The position numbers and the translations under genes were made by a program. The notes under the pieces were generated by a model that was not told the origin of the DNA, searched no databases, and saw only the letters and a program-made list of their open reading frames with translations. From Amyelois transitella (Eukaryota > Arthropoda > Insecta > Lepidoptera > Pyralidae), in the NCBI RefSeq assembly GCF_032362555.1, contig NC_083510.1, positions 5,855,501 to 5,919,500 on the forward strand: a stretch of DNA of 64,000 nucleotides. The letters are read 5' to 3'. Positions 24,201-36,110 of the stretch are shown here, piece by piece; the stretch's first letter is position 1; every line of letters starts with the position of its first letter.

Positions 24201-27200
24201 CCACTCCATCTCGTTCCCATGGATGTCGTAAAAGGCGACTAAGGGATAGGCTTATAAACACGGGATTCTTCTTTTAGGCGATGGGCTAGCAACCTGTCAC
24301 TATTTGAATCTCAATTCCATCATAAAGCCAAACAGCTGAACGTGGCCTATCAGTCTTTTCAAGACTGTTGGCTCTGTCTACCCCGCAAGGGATATAGACG
24401 TGATTATATGTATGTATGTATTTTTCTTACAATTCTATCCCCTCACAATGAGCATCGATTAGCGATCGTAGCATTACACTTCTGTATAAATTTTTACATG
24501 GTTTCTGTATCCAAGAATCATGTCAAATACTAAATCAGCGGTCCTGTTCAGAAAAGTGGAGTCATAACGAGTAGTAATGCCAGAAGGGTGCTGATCATTT
24601 GTTTCGTGATGTGATGATGATGAGTCAGTTCAAAAGTGGAAATAAAAATAAAAAGGTAAAAATTTAATTTTCTAAATAAATACCGCCTTAATAAAAAAAA
24701 CCTAAAATACTCCTGTCATCTACTGACCTTGCAATTTCAATCCGTAGCGAATCCCCGCATACATTTCGTCGTAGACAATGCCGCCGCCTAGTCTTCTTAC
24801 CGTTTTGGCAAACACTCCATCGACTCCATTTCGAATATGAAGCCACGTCTATGATATGTAAACCTGAAAGACAATTTATGTGGAAAAGGCTTTATATTTT
24901 TTATTTTTGCATAGGCGCATATTATCTACAAGATTATTAGCTGTTATACGGGGCCCGTGAGAATTCCCAGGCGTTTTACTAGGTGTTACTAGGTCTCTGT
25001 GCCTAATTTTATCAAAATGGTTCTGTTTTTTTTTTTGGAATGTATTTTGTTGTTGTTTTTTTTTTTTTGTTTTAGGAAATTTTATTCATCTTTCTCTAAA
25101 GGCCAGACAGATTTGGGAGGTTTAATAAACCATATGTTTCGTCGTCGTGCTAACTAAATAAAAACATGATAATATAAATATGAGGCAAATGTGTGACTAC
25201 ATTAACAAAAACAACAATAAACAAAATTGAAGCTTTATCAATATAGCTAACCACGCTATATTGCCGTTAAAAGTGAATTAAAATGTTGACCTGAAATTAA
25301 TTACAAAATAAAAGTAAGCATAATGTTACAGGTATGCTATATTTCGGGTCAAGTTGATAATATTTTACCTGCATCGAAACTCGTACTAGAGAGCAATTTG
25401 TGTCCTTTAGATGTATAAGTCATTTCTGGTATTCTTTCATCTCGTTCTCTCCTTTCAACTGCCTAAAAATGAAATATAATTTCAATTTTTACGTTTTTAA
25501 ACGACTTCAAAACAGGACCCTAATAGAAAAAGAATAAGACCAATCCATCTCTTTCCCATGGATGTTTTGAAAGGCGACTTAGGGATAAGCTAATAAAGTT
25601 TGGATTCTTCTTATGGCGATGGGCTAAAAACCTTTCACTATTTGAATCTCAATTCTAACATTAAGCCAAACAGCTAAACGTTGCAGTCTTTTCGAGACTG
25701 TTGGGTCTTTCTACCCCGCAAGGGTTATAGACGTGTATGTATGTCAAAAAAGGATGTTCTCAATTCGATCATTTTTTATTGAATGTTTGTAACGCGATCA
25801 CTCAGTAATATGGCCAATTTCGATTTTTAAGTTATTTGCAATCAGCGTTATTTCAATTTTAAAAAAAAGTATCATCAGATCTAACACAGAAGTTAAAACT
25901 AAAATAAAAGCCGCAAAATTAAAAATAATCTAACTCATTTTCACCCATTTCCACTTCCTGCACTTCTAACATAAAGTGAAGCGGAATAATGGAATTCTTG
26001 TTACCCAACCAAGTCTCTTTCAGTGCATTCCAAAAACCGTATCTTAAGCGCTTCTTAGAGGAACCAGGGACAAAATGATAGAAGCATCTTCCTTTCGCAG
26101 CTATTGATTGACGACGTGGAATTTTAATAATTTTGAAATATCTACTGTGATTCCTTCGCAGATAAAATATTTTTATTAGCGAATTTGATATCTACAAATT
26201 AAATTACAGAGATTTTGTTACATTGTTTTCGAGAAATAAGTATTTGCTATTAAAAAGGTCAATTGTGTACGTCCTCCAGACTTGACCCTTAAAAACAGCA
26301 AAAATGTATATCACATTATAGAAAGTAACAATGCATGAAGAAAATAATGGTGGGTACTTCATTAGATGGAAGAGTACCTAGTATAGAGATATTTGTATAA
26401 ATATATTGTTTATCGTACAATTTACTTTTGGTTTTTTATTTAATTATTTAACTTCATTAAAAAATATGTGGGTCTTAGGTTTCTCAAAAACTGTTACTGC
26501 CAACACTCATAAATGGAAAAAAATGGTAGTTTATTTGTTTGTTTTGTCTCTTCACGCATTATCTAAATTTTGCGTATATATATATATAATATATATGTGT
26601 ATATTAATAACAGTCTGGAGAGGACATACTTTTCATGCCAAAACTATATTTAACGTGGGATTTGCAAAAAAAAAACTATAATTATTTTGTAGGTGGCGCT
26701 AAATTCCAAAGCTTCGGGTAAACGCTAGTATAATACAAAGTATACCACTTCCATACACCAGTTTCCTAAATGAATGAAACTCATTCAGGAAACGTTATCA
26801 AAAAGACAACGTAACCTTGATGCAATCATTCAAGTGATTCATGACATGATACACGCCACCTTTATTGAATAGAACATAACAATTCGATTCCCATTCAGAT
26901 ATCTAGGTCGATCCTTTTAAAAATCCTATAGTTTCGGCACAATACTGGATGAGTTGCAGTCAGTCGATAAAGAAAGACATATTTCAATTTGGCTGTAAGC
27001 CAGACTTTTTTATAGGAACAGTTCATTGTCAGTTGCAATTTCGGCTACGATAGACTTAATTCCGATTTCGTGTCGTTTGATGCATCTATTCAAGGGACGG
27101 AAATTGGGTTTTTAGTTGCAGCCATTGAATTATCATTTGTGGACTATTTTATGTAAATGCAAGTTAAAACACAACACTGAAATTTATTTGAGATACAAAA

Positions 27201-27598
27201 TTGTGTCCGTATATATTAGTACCTATTAATGTTCCGCTCTATTGGTTAACTAGTATAATACCTTATATGCGGCTCCGAATTTTTTTCATAAAAAATATTT
27301 ATCTTTTCTTTGGATGTCGTAAAAGGCGACTAAAACCACAATCTCATGTGGGTAAGGTTACCATGCAAAGGTTCCGTAAGTCAGACAGGAGTCGCTTCGT
27401 GTAAAAACATGACTTACCCAATCTAGGATAATGGGCTAAAGGCGTTCCCCCGGCTCCTCTCCATTTATATTATACCATATATTACCTCAATTCAGAAAGA
27501 ATTAAATGAGAGAGAGTATTTTTTTTATTTCTTACCTGTATAGCAAATATAGTTAAAATAGAAACAGTAATAACAGGAACATGACCGAACCCCTTCAT
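12296..27598 (-). CDS. Secreted trypsin-type serine protease with two thrombospondin type-1-like modules
   Basis: Eleven exons join in phase: 27536-27598, 25369-25462, 24728-24863, 23809-23875, 22377-22483, 21850-21971, 20382-20608, 17341-17543, 15595-15751, 13134-13292 and 12296-12412. The 1452 coding bases give 483 residues. Order: signal peptide (1 to about 21), short linker, TSP1-like module at about 62-99 (WSRWSVC, TRRRHC, NVCG), linker, second module at about 137-185 (WTSWSPC, TVRRRFC, PVLCG), basic linker with Cys226, then S1 protease. The activation site is R249|IIGG. The triad is His291 (TAAHC), Asp335 (NDVAML) and Ser429 (GDSGGP). Asp423, six residues before Ser429, predicts cleavage after Lys/Arg. 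Cys226 and Cys355 could tether pro-part and protease. It should be an extracellular zymogen; TSP1 modules commonly bind matrix or glycans. The gene ends tail-to-tail with the inactive homolog. The substrate is unknown. Exon 4 (67 nt) has the least intrinsic support but is fixed by phase on both sides. Confidence 0.92.
13293..20381. other. Large introns of the TSP1-trypsin gene
   Basis: Apart from exons at 15595-15751 and 17341-17543, this stretch is AT-rich non-coding DNA. It holds the interspersed repeat at 13589-14307. Near 15895-16050 (with TTCTCGCGGGAACG) and 16300-16350 (with GCGGCCAAGTGCGTGTCG) it holds short GC-richer blocks that look like repeat debris. I see no further gene. Confidence 0.5.
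13589..14307. repeat. Roughly 720-bp interspersed repeat, ACTAGCGACCCGCCCCGGCT start, ATATTAGTGTAGAT end
   Basis: It begins ACTAGCGACCCGCCCCGGCT and ends TTTATAATATTAGTGTAGAT. It contains AATCGGTCCAGTAGTTTTTG, a phrase very common in lepidopteran repeats. It has no functional frame and sits in an intron of the TSP1-trypsin gene. Confidence 0.6.
24159..24421 (+). repeat. Full-length copy of the roughly 250-bp ATGT-tailed interspersed repeat
   Basis: It begins CGTGCCGTGTGGTTCCCAGC, passes through GGATGTCGTAAAAGGCGACT, GGCGATGGGCTAGCAACCTG and GACTGTTGGCTCTGTCTACC, and ends in (ATGT)n. The simple-sequence tail suggests mobilisation by a non-LTR retrotransposon (SINE or LINE 3' end). It is the best preserved plus-orientation copy here and lies in an intron of the TSP1-trypsin gene. 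Confidence 0.75.
25515..25744 (+). repeat. Diverged copy of the ATGT-tailed repeat
   Basis: The block order is the same as at 24159-24421, for example GGCGATGGGCTAAAAACCTT and GACTGTTGGGTCTTTCTACC, with the 5' end lost. It sits 52 bp upstream (in gene sense) of the second coding exon of the TSP1-trypsin gene, which starts at 25462. Confidence 0.7.
27308..27470 (+). repeat. Variant of the ATGT-tailed repeat with a different interior
   Basis: It starts with the shared GGATGTCGTAAAAGGCGACT and then continues into GGGTAAGGTTACCATGCAAA, GTCAGACAGGAGTCGCTTCG and ACATGACTTACCCAATCTAG, text absent from the other copies. It is therefore a subfamily or chimera. No ATGT tail is present. Confidence 0.6.
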
Positions 27599-27639
27599 GG
27601 TCTCCGGCACGGGATCCAGGCGCCATGGATACTCCGCAT
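27599..27639 (-). promoter_or_regulatory. 5' part of the first coding exon of the TSP1-trypsin gene, with upstream ATGs
   Basis: The minus-strand acceptor GATCACAG at 27640 marks the likely exon start, 41 bases before the chosen ATG. Two out-of-frame ATGs (ATGCGG, ATGGCG) lie in this leader. The frame of the chosen ATG stays open back to the acceptor (AEYPWRLDPVPET before Met), so an upstream in-frame start in an earlier exon cannot be excluded. Confidence 0.5.
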
Positions 27640-30600
27640 CTGTGATCAACAATACAAAAAATGTTTACCTCATTTATTCAATAAAAGTATTATATCAGTC
27701 TGATTCAGATACAACTTCATCATTTTGAAATTCATTTTACACGAAAAATGAATTTCAGAATGATAAATATTCTCATAAAAATTACAATTCATTCATTTAC
27801 ATGGCAAATTAATAAAGTATAATTTAGGTAGGTACATATACTAAAATCATTAAAAATCAGATGGACAAAGGAGAAAGAGATTTTTAAGAGATGCCCAACT
27901 GAATACAAGTTTTTTTTAATCTATCAAAATCTAAGTATCACGTTACCTTGGAGAATGAGCATTTTTTATAATAATAAATATCTACTCCCAAAAACCATAA
28001 GTAATACATAATAGTCTGCAATATAGTTACACTGATGTTTTGTAATATAGTAACAAAACAGCAGAATAAAAAGCTACATTCACACATGAATATTAAAACC
28101 TCCTAAACAATGAAAAACGAGTGTATTTCATAAAACAAGGCCTCCAAAACAGTAACAGATGGAACAAACATTCAAGAATAGATTTTCTCCTTTTTTATAA
28201 CCATAGGGTAAACGAAGGGATCAACGGTTTTGCGATTTATATATATGTTTTAAATCTGTCTCATATATGTAAGAAGAAAATAGTTTTCAACTTGCGTAAA
28301 CATACTTATGCTAGTAAGAAATAAAAGAATACTAAAATGCGAAAGTAAATATTGGATAAATAAAAACTGTTTTTTATTTATAATTATATAAATATTGTAG
28401 ACATTGCCGAAAACAAACTAATAGCTCTAATGATGTAGACTAAGTCCATATTGATTTTTCCATGGGAGCATAGGCCCGGGCAATACCTAGTATAATCCTC
28501 ATATTTTAGTATTACAGTTTTATTATATTATTTTAGTATAAAGTCCTGTTACAAAAACAAGTAAAATTTTCCGAAACTTCCGTAACTATCAAAACACAAC
28601 TTTTGAAGAAATACAGTTCAAGTAGCAAGTTTGTACTGGCCCTAAGATTTATTACATTGGGGATATAGTTAGGTATGCTTGCTTTTCTCTTGAGGCATCG
28701 CAGGTTATACACACAAATTTTCATACTTGAGGAAGAAGAAGAGCTTCAAATATATTTTCTTTTGGAATCAAAGGCATTTAATAGTCCTAAGTGAAGGGTA
28801 GAATTTAATAAAGTTTAAATTTTATCAGGCAACGTAAGCAGAGGTAACAAATAAAAATCAATTTATAATATTAGTATGAATTAAGTATTTCTATAGGTAT
28901 TAGTGTTGATATAAGGAAATGGTTTTTAATCATCTATCAATATACTAACCTCCTTAGTATATAATGCTACACCGACATAATATTATACCCGTCTATGTAG
29001 TACACTACCTACTTTTGATCTTCGTCTTCAACATTAAATTATAAATGAAGTAATAAAAATTTATTTAAAAAATCACCTACTCAATTGCATAAATACGTAT
29101 GATGACTAATATAATATAAAACTAATTATTTTATGGATATTACATTTCCCGCTTTATCAAAAAAAAATTATTACGATCAGTAAACTTTCAACCTACACTA
29201 TCGAGAAGAGGAGTGTTATATGATTGACGAATGAATTAGATTTCATTTTAACGTAAAATCGGGGGAAGCCGCTATGTTCAGCATCCTACGGCTGAAATGA
29301 TGACGATTTGAAGTTCTTAAACAATCAATTAGAGAAGAAATTCCAGGCTTATGCTTTTAGTCTGTAAAACTTGTACAGAATAAACTATTAGATCCAATCT
29401 TCTTGCGTTAAACCATAGACATTAATCTAGCTAGATACTGCAATGAAATTCATCTATAAGAAAATAGGATGTAATAAAAAGTTTATTTACAACTCAGAAT
29501 ATTGACTATAATATTTTGTACTGCACTTAAATAATAATAAATCAACAGATATTGATAGCAACAGTTTGGAAAAAAGGTGTACAGGACATGAGTTTGCCAC
29601 GCGATTCACCTAGAGCACATGACCTAGACTCGCGGAGTCTAGTATATTCACGATTGTGCGTCTTACCTTATAAGTACCGATGGTTATAAGAGACAATGCC
29701 CCAAGAACAATGCAATTAGTGAGTACCATATTAATAGCTGTATGCACTCAAATGTCTTAGCTATGTCGACATTGTTACGAGAAATAACATGGACAAATCT
29801 TACAACGTATTTGGTGATGGAGGTCGGGTGTGATTGCTTCTGACTAAACTTGAGAATTTTGGTCATATAAAATCTCTTTACTTGAGGAATAAGGTTATCT
29901 CGAAAAAATATGGATATTTCCTCATTATGTACGTAAATATAGTTCTATTCTGACCTTTGTTTTAGAACTTATTAAATAAAACTTTTGTTTTCTTATTTTG
30001 TAATAAGTATATCCATGCAACTTGAAGTAAAATATAACACGAACTATTTCTGTTACCTTTTTGATTTTCGCTAAATTTTTAAAATAAACCTGTACAAAAA
30101 CATCGATGTAGAGTGCTTAAGATATCTAACAAGGGTAACATTATTTTTCTCTGACTCCACACCATGGTATACTTATTTCTTGGCTCGATTCCTAGGAGAC
30201 AGTTTTGTGATAATTTATTTGGTAAAGTTACGAGTATACCATTCGGAAGGCCTTGTAATAAATTTAAAAAAAATCTTGAATTCATGGCTACATAGATACA
30301 AGTACATTTGTCAACAGATTTTTTTTCACAATCATAAAATTGTTTTAAACTTAGAGGAGTGAGACTTTCCAAGAAGAAGATAAAACGCCAACATTAGCCT
30401 ATTTACATACATTCCGTTTTAAAATGGCAATGATTATTGTAAAAATTTATCTTATGACGGCGAAAATGGTTTTTCTTTCTATTTTATTCAAATATACGTA
30501 AATACACAATTTGTAGAAAAAAATTTTTGTTAATACTTGCAATATTGCTTCACAACTAACCCTAAGCAGATAACCCCGAGTAGTAGATTTTTGTGGATAA

Positions 30601-31424
30601 TCTTTCTTGACCCTACACGAGAATACTTCCATCATTCCTTAGTAACAACATATTTTCTATCAATGTCTATAAAGATTTCATATTCGTCTACAAAGTAGGC
30701 ATTCACTTTTTTCTTTTGAAGTTAGAGTATACATATATTGTATGTATGAAGAGGATGTAAGATCAAAATAGAAAATTGATATCGACGCGGGGATAACAGA
30801 TTGGGATCCATATACTTAGGCACTTTTTTGATTTGACATATTTTCCTTCATGTCATCCTCACAATAATTTATTACCTATCTGATATTTTTTGAATAGAGA
30901 ATTTTATTTCGTTACAGAAAAAATATTAATACTAGTATGAGCATGAAACCCACAGATCATATAAAGCCACAATAAGTCACTATATTATAAAGGTACTATT
31001 TAATTCAATATTACGATTTCTATGTGTTATGTTATTTTCAGTACCTAACTACAATACTATTGTATTATTATATATGTATTAGTTTGAAAAACAATATGTT
31101 TAAGTTTAAATCACCTCATAAGTAGTAAGTAGCTATATAAAGTGTGTAATAAGAATTACACCTAATATACATATGTAAGTCTTAAAATTTCACAGTTTGA
31201 TTTGAATCCTTTTTGAGGTTTTATTGACAAAATATCCTTTGAATGTGAAACTGTTTAATCCGAATATTATGTAAATGAATATTTGCCTTGATGATTCCAC
31301 TTTAGATTTCAGTCTGTGTATCAACACAACACTGATTAAAACAGAAATGCTTACGAAAATTAATTCCCAATTTGTTTACCAACGAAGAAATACTTAAACA
31401 CACAGATTTAATTTTGACAGATTA

Positions 31425-31535
31425 GATTGACTGTCACTATGTCTGAATCCCAATTCCATCGAGCTATATGTGACCTTCGAGTCTCGTAACTATTGGCTCT
31501 GTTAACCCCGTAAGGGAAAAACCCCGTATGTGTGT
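31425..31535 (+). repeat. Truncated copy of the ATGT-tailed repeat
   Basis: TGAATCCCAATTCCATCGAG, CTATTGGCTCTGTTAACCCC and GTAAGGG followed by a GTGT tail match the 3' half of 24159-24421. Confidence 0.6.
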
Positions 31536-32007
31536 GTGCAAACCCACTATAATAGACGAGCACTGAAATTGAATGGATGAATTCAATGCAAGTCCGTTAC
31601 TCGACGTTTATCGTAAGAAATGTAAGGTGGGGTTCCTGCAGACAGTGATCCATATCCCATCATATGCCAATAGTCGTAAATCACACGCACTTGCCGGATA
31701 TCGACCGTGTGCCCCTGCCCTATAGACCTAGTCGGGCTGCCATACCGCCACACATCATTGAACATATACATACAACTGTGAAGGCCCGTGCTTTGCCGAA
31801 ATATTAAAGAGATTTGTATAGGACTAGTGTACGGCAGCGGAAAACGAAATCCCGTTTATTTCCATTGGAATTTTATAAAGATGAGATGAACCTATAACGC
31901 CAAATATTCCTATAGGTATACCAAATACAAATCCTTAGACCCAGCAGTTTGGACTGTGCGTTGATATGTCAGTTAGTGTCGTCTTTTTATACATACATAT
32001 AATTAGT

Positions 32008-32085
32008 CTATATCGATTGAGATTCAAACAGTGACAGGTTGCTAGCGCATCGCCTTAATGAAGAATCCCAAGTTGTCATTAGTTT
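32008..32085 (-). repeat. Internal fragment of the ATGT-tailed repeat
   Basis: GATTGAGATTCAAACAGTGA, CAGGTTGCTAGCGCATCGCC and GAAGAATCCCAAG are the reverse complement of the middle of 24159-24421. Confidence 0.65.
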
Positions 32086-35000
32086 TATACCAAAATATAG
32101 ATATAGATTAGCCGTGGCCATCAAACTTCGTAGAATAGATTAGAGCCTTCATTTCTTCCTCATTTGGAACTAGAGAGCGCCTTCATCTCTACAATATACC
32201 TTCCTGACAAATTTCATCTTTATTGCCTTAATTGTTTTTGATATTTTGTGATCAGTGTGTGAGTGAATGAATTTTATTAGCTTTTGTATATATAATTTAG
32301 AAAATAAACTTTTCTTTAATAAAGTTATAAGTAAGTATATAATTTAAATTGTCATCATTATGTAGAACCTCTTTTTGGATACATGTAGTTAAGCAAATAA
32401 GTAAGCTAAGTACCTAATATCATTTCATTCAACATCATTGAAAGGACCAATGCTCGTACTTAATATAGCACGTATTAACCTACATGCAATCGTTCATAAT
32501 TCATAGCGTCATTGTATATCATAAATTAACGGAGTCAGTTTGAAGTCCTTTAACAGGCGAAAATTAATTTATGTTCCATAAAATAGCCTAGGCAATATCA
32601 CGGTTCACTAGAGGACAAGCCTATTGTTAAATAGAGTTATTTATAACCTGTTAATTCCAATTGAAATGATTTAAAGTTTGTTCGAAGATTCTTCTTCATC
32701 ATATATAAAATCATTTTCAAAAGGTTGTATTGAATTTACGAAATATAATCTTATAAATAATTGGTTTTAATAGAAAAAGTAATTAAAACCTTTATATACC
32801 TTTCATAGTATTGTTTTTATACAGAAATGACTACTATTTATGTGGTCTATCTATTTTGGCTGAATTTAATTTTAAAATTCGAGCGAGATTAATTTAAAAA
32901 TAGAAGTATCATATATGAATTGTCACACAAACTTTAGTAGTTACTGAAGTTAATTGAATGTGCTACTTACATTAAAATAATCCATCTAAACCGCTTTTAA
33001 GCCCAACATCGCAGTTAACTATGAAGTCTGACAATTTCTCTCGGATCACTGACCTCTCTGCAACTAATTGACAATGATTTCCCAAGGCACAGAGCATTAA
33101 CGAACATCAAAGGACAGACGTTATTAAAACTGAAATTCATTCCAACGGGAATGGCTAGCTTACGTCATAACACCGCTAAATCCATACGTCGTACAATTTT
33201 ATAGTCACAAAAACCTATAAGTTCAATGTCACAAGGCCACTTTTAAGGGGAATCGTTATGATTTTTTTTTTAATTTTGAGAAGTCTTAATACACTTTTAA
33301 TAAAATTTTATATTTGTTTATTACCATTTGTGAAAATTTTTCGATTGAACAACTGTTCCTGGAAATACTTTGTCAATAATGTACCGCGTGCCTCTCGTAA
33401 TTGATACTGTAAGAGTAAAGTGATTTTAACATCGAGTCTTGATATTAAGTTATCGAGAAAATTCCGCTGAGAAATATTACAGCTTAAAGAGTCATAAGTT
33501 TATGATCGCTTACATAAGCTATGAACTGTTATAATTGTGGACTTTCTTCTTTCATAATGTATGAAGAAGTAGTGATTGAATTAATAAAAATTACAATTCA
33601 TACGATATACACACGATTTTAATTTCACATTACTGTTATTAAGTCATAAGAAGTTACTGGAATTAAAAATATAATATAAAAAAAATTTGGTAATATTTAA
33701 TTTCGTAAACATAAACGTTTTAAAACAAAAATGTAAAGATCTAAGTCTAAATATGTATTTCCACACTTACAGGTTTTTTAAATTGGTAAATTATTATGTC
33801 AACCAACAGCAGCTTTACAACTGAAATGTATTTGTAAGTATTTAAAGTTATTTTCTAGTCCCGTAGGAGTGAAATTTTGAAGATACGCTTGTATTCAATA
33901 AACGTATTAAAGACCGACTAGTATAGACTTCAGGACAGTATCTTATTTCCTTAGACAATTGAAAAGTTAACAATTTACTTAAGTAAGATAAGCTTCGCTA
34001 AGTAAGCTGGCGTTATAGTCCCTTTGTAGTCTGTCTTCAGTTGTGTTCATATTTTACCATTACAGTGGCCGTCAGTGGTGAAAATAAGTAAAAACAAAGT
34101 ATATTTTCTGTTTCTGAGAAATTGGAAGAGTCAGAGTAAACACCGGTCTGCCTGATTATTTATGTAGTATGAGAAAGAATAACATAGCAACCCCGATCAA
34201 ATAAACTATGAAAAACATTGCTAGTATAATGGCTATTCTTTCTATAGCCACTATAATTTTGATGTTTTAAGATTGCGCCCGTTTGAAACAAAATGTAATA
34301 AGTTTTTTATGTGTTTATTCAAGACAAGCTTTTGACCGTGAACTTCATATAAGTAGCGTAATCTTTATTTTTTATTATCTCAAGTTTTCAGCGACGTTAA
34401 AAAAGGAGGAGGTACTCAATATGTCTTGATATATTTTTGTATGTTACCTTCACGATTACTCACCCAATTTTTTTTAAAGGATGTTATCCCCTGTAACTAT
34501 CTAGCCCTTTTATTTATCAGTCAAGATTGGATACTAAAAACTTTTGGAATTCCTCGAATTCCAGAGTTTTCTTATTCATAATTAAAAGCAAAGTTGTCGT
34601 TTTTAATGAAATTTGTGAAACGATTTATAGACATTTTCATCTGGTAGTCACAACTATATTTTCATTCAACCTAGTTGCTTTCATTTTGAAACATTGGATT
34701 TTGATGCAAGCTTCCATGCTGATCTGATAGCCAAGAAACATAGTGTAAGCCACCTACTTCTCTTCCAGTTCAGATCATTCAATCAATAAAGTCAAAGGCT
34801 TACAAACTTAGTAAAAGTATATTTGTAAACTTAGTATAACCTAAGTATATCATCAACTTAAAAAAATATTTTATCCATCCATTATCCCGAATTCTCCAAT
34901 TTACTTATGTAACTAAAAATCTAATAGAAATTACAAATGTAGGTATACCTGTCAGACAAACGAATTTATATCATTGGATATCTTTATATTTTGTATGTTT

Positions 35001-35429
35001 TAAAAACTTAAATCTCAATAAGGTTAACTTGCAACTATGTCATAGTTACAAGCAAACCTAATTGACTAAGAACATAAAAGTCCTTTATAAAAATTATAGT
35101 ACTGAATTACACCGAAACGGTATAAGTATTGATAATAAACTTAAACTACTTACAATGAAAATTTGTTGATTAGAAACTAAATTAACCTACAGATACATAT
35201 CTGTATCATAAAACTTTTGGGATTGTTATCTCGATCTCAAATTGACACATGGTTTGCTATTTTTTAATGGTTGACTGGTAGAGCATACTATTAGCATTAA
35301 GTTCACCTATAGCTTTAAAGCCCAATAAAATTTTCAATAAATTGAAATTGTGATCCATTAAGCATTTCCGACTTAAATCCATTTTATTAAGCTTAAAAAA
35401 ATAAAGAATTGCACTTACCTAAATTTCTA

Positions 35430-35694
35430 CATACATACATACATATGATCACGTCTTTATCCCTTACGGGATAGACAGAGCCAACAGTCTTGAAAAGACT
35501 GATAGGCCACGTTCAGCTGCCTGGCTTAATGATAGAATTGAGATTCAAATAGTGACAGGTTATTAGCCCATCGCCTAAAGGAAGAGTCCCAAGTTTATAA
35601 GCCTATCCCTTAGTCGCCTTTTACGACATCCATGGGAACGAGATGGAGAGGTCCTATTCTTTTTTTTTATTGATGCCGGGAACCAAACGGCACA
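35430..35694 (-). repeat. Full-length ATGT-tailed repeat, minus orientation
   Basis: It runs from ACATACATACATACATATGA through GATAGACAGAGCCAACAGTC and TTTTACGACATCCATGGGAA to GCCGGGAACCAAACGGCAC, with clear similarity to 24159-24421 throughout. It lies directly inside the candidate first intron of the TSP1-trypsin gene. Confidence 0.75.
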
Positions 35695-35732
35695 TAAATT
35701 TCTATCTTTTAAAATTATAAAATGCCACTTAC

Positions 35733-35955
35733 CTCAAAAGTAAGATATACGTTGCCAGACAATCTGCAGACGACATTCACGGCCGAATTACCATTACAAT
35801 GGTAATTTACCAAACCTCGTACCTATTACCGCTGTAAGTATACGTTACTATGCGCGATTTCGGCGAAGTGTTCGCGACTACTGCGGTCCTGAAAGTGCGC
35901 CCGCGCACTAACCGCCGCGGTTTAGCAACGCCACTGATATAAAAACGCTGGATAG
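35733..35955 (-). promoter_or_regulatory. Candidate promoter and untranslated first exon of the TSP1-trypsin gene
   Basis: A GC-rich block (35870-35940, with CCGCGGCGGTTAGTGCGCGG on the minus strand) stands out from the AT-rich surroundings. On the minus strand a TTTTTATATCAGTGG motif, resembling TATA and initiator elements, precedes it. About 200 bases further on lies a strong donor, TTTGAG|GTAAGTG, after 35733. No long reading frame lies between, which fits a non-coding first exon spliced to the acceptor at 27640. Copies of one repeat abut it on both sides, so it could also be part of a repeat. Confidence 0.4.
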
Positions 35956-35959
35956 GCTT

Positions 35960-36110
35960 ACATACCTATAATCACGTCTATATCCCTTGCGGGGTAGACA
36001 GAGCCAATAGTCTTGAAAAGACTGATAGGCCACCTTCACCTAGCTTAATTATAGACTTAAGATGCAAATAGTGACAGGATGGTAGCTCATCGCATCAAAG
36101 GAGAATACCT
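35960..36110 (-). repeat. Truncated ATGT-tailed repeat, minus orientation
   Basis: ACGTCTATATCCCTTGCGGG, GTAGACAGAGCCAATAGTCT and AAATAGTGACAGGATGGTAG match the 3' two-thirds of the family. It lies immediately upstream of the GC-rich candidate promoter. Confidence 0.7.

Larger units (their letters stand above)
27640..35427. other. Long non-coding stretch, probably first intron of the TSP1-trypsin gene
   Basis: This stretch is AT-rich with no recognisable coding exon. It holds decayed repeat pieces at 31425-31535 and 32008-32085 and a GC-richer segment at 31583-31790. A minus-strand TTATAAG|GTAAGACG donor-like site near 29670, next to a GC-richer patch at 29590-29665, could belong to an untranslated exon, but this is weak. 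Confidence 0.4.

Noticed and set aside
24728..24863. Alternative frame [22 protein letters not shown] of the third TSP1-trypsin exon
   Set aside because: It is open by chance. The frame used instead gives the WSRWSVC...TRRRHC...CG pattern and matches phases with both neighbouring exons.
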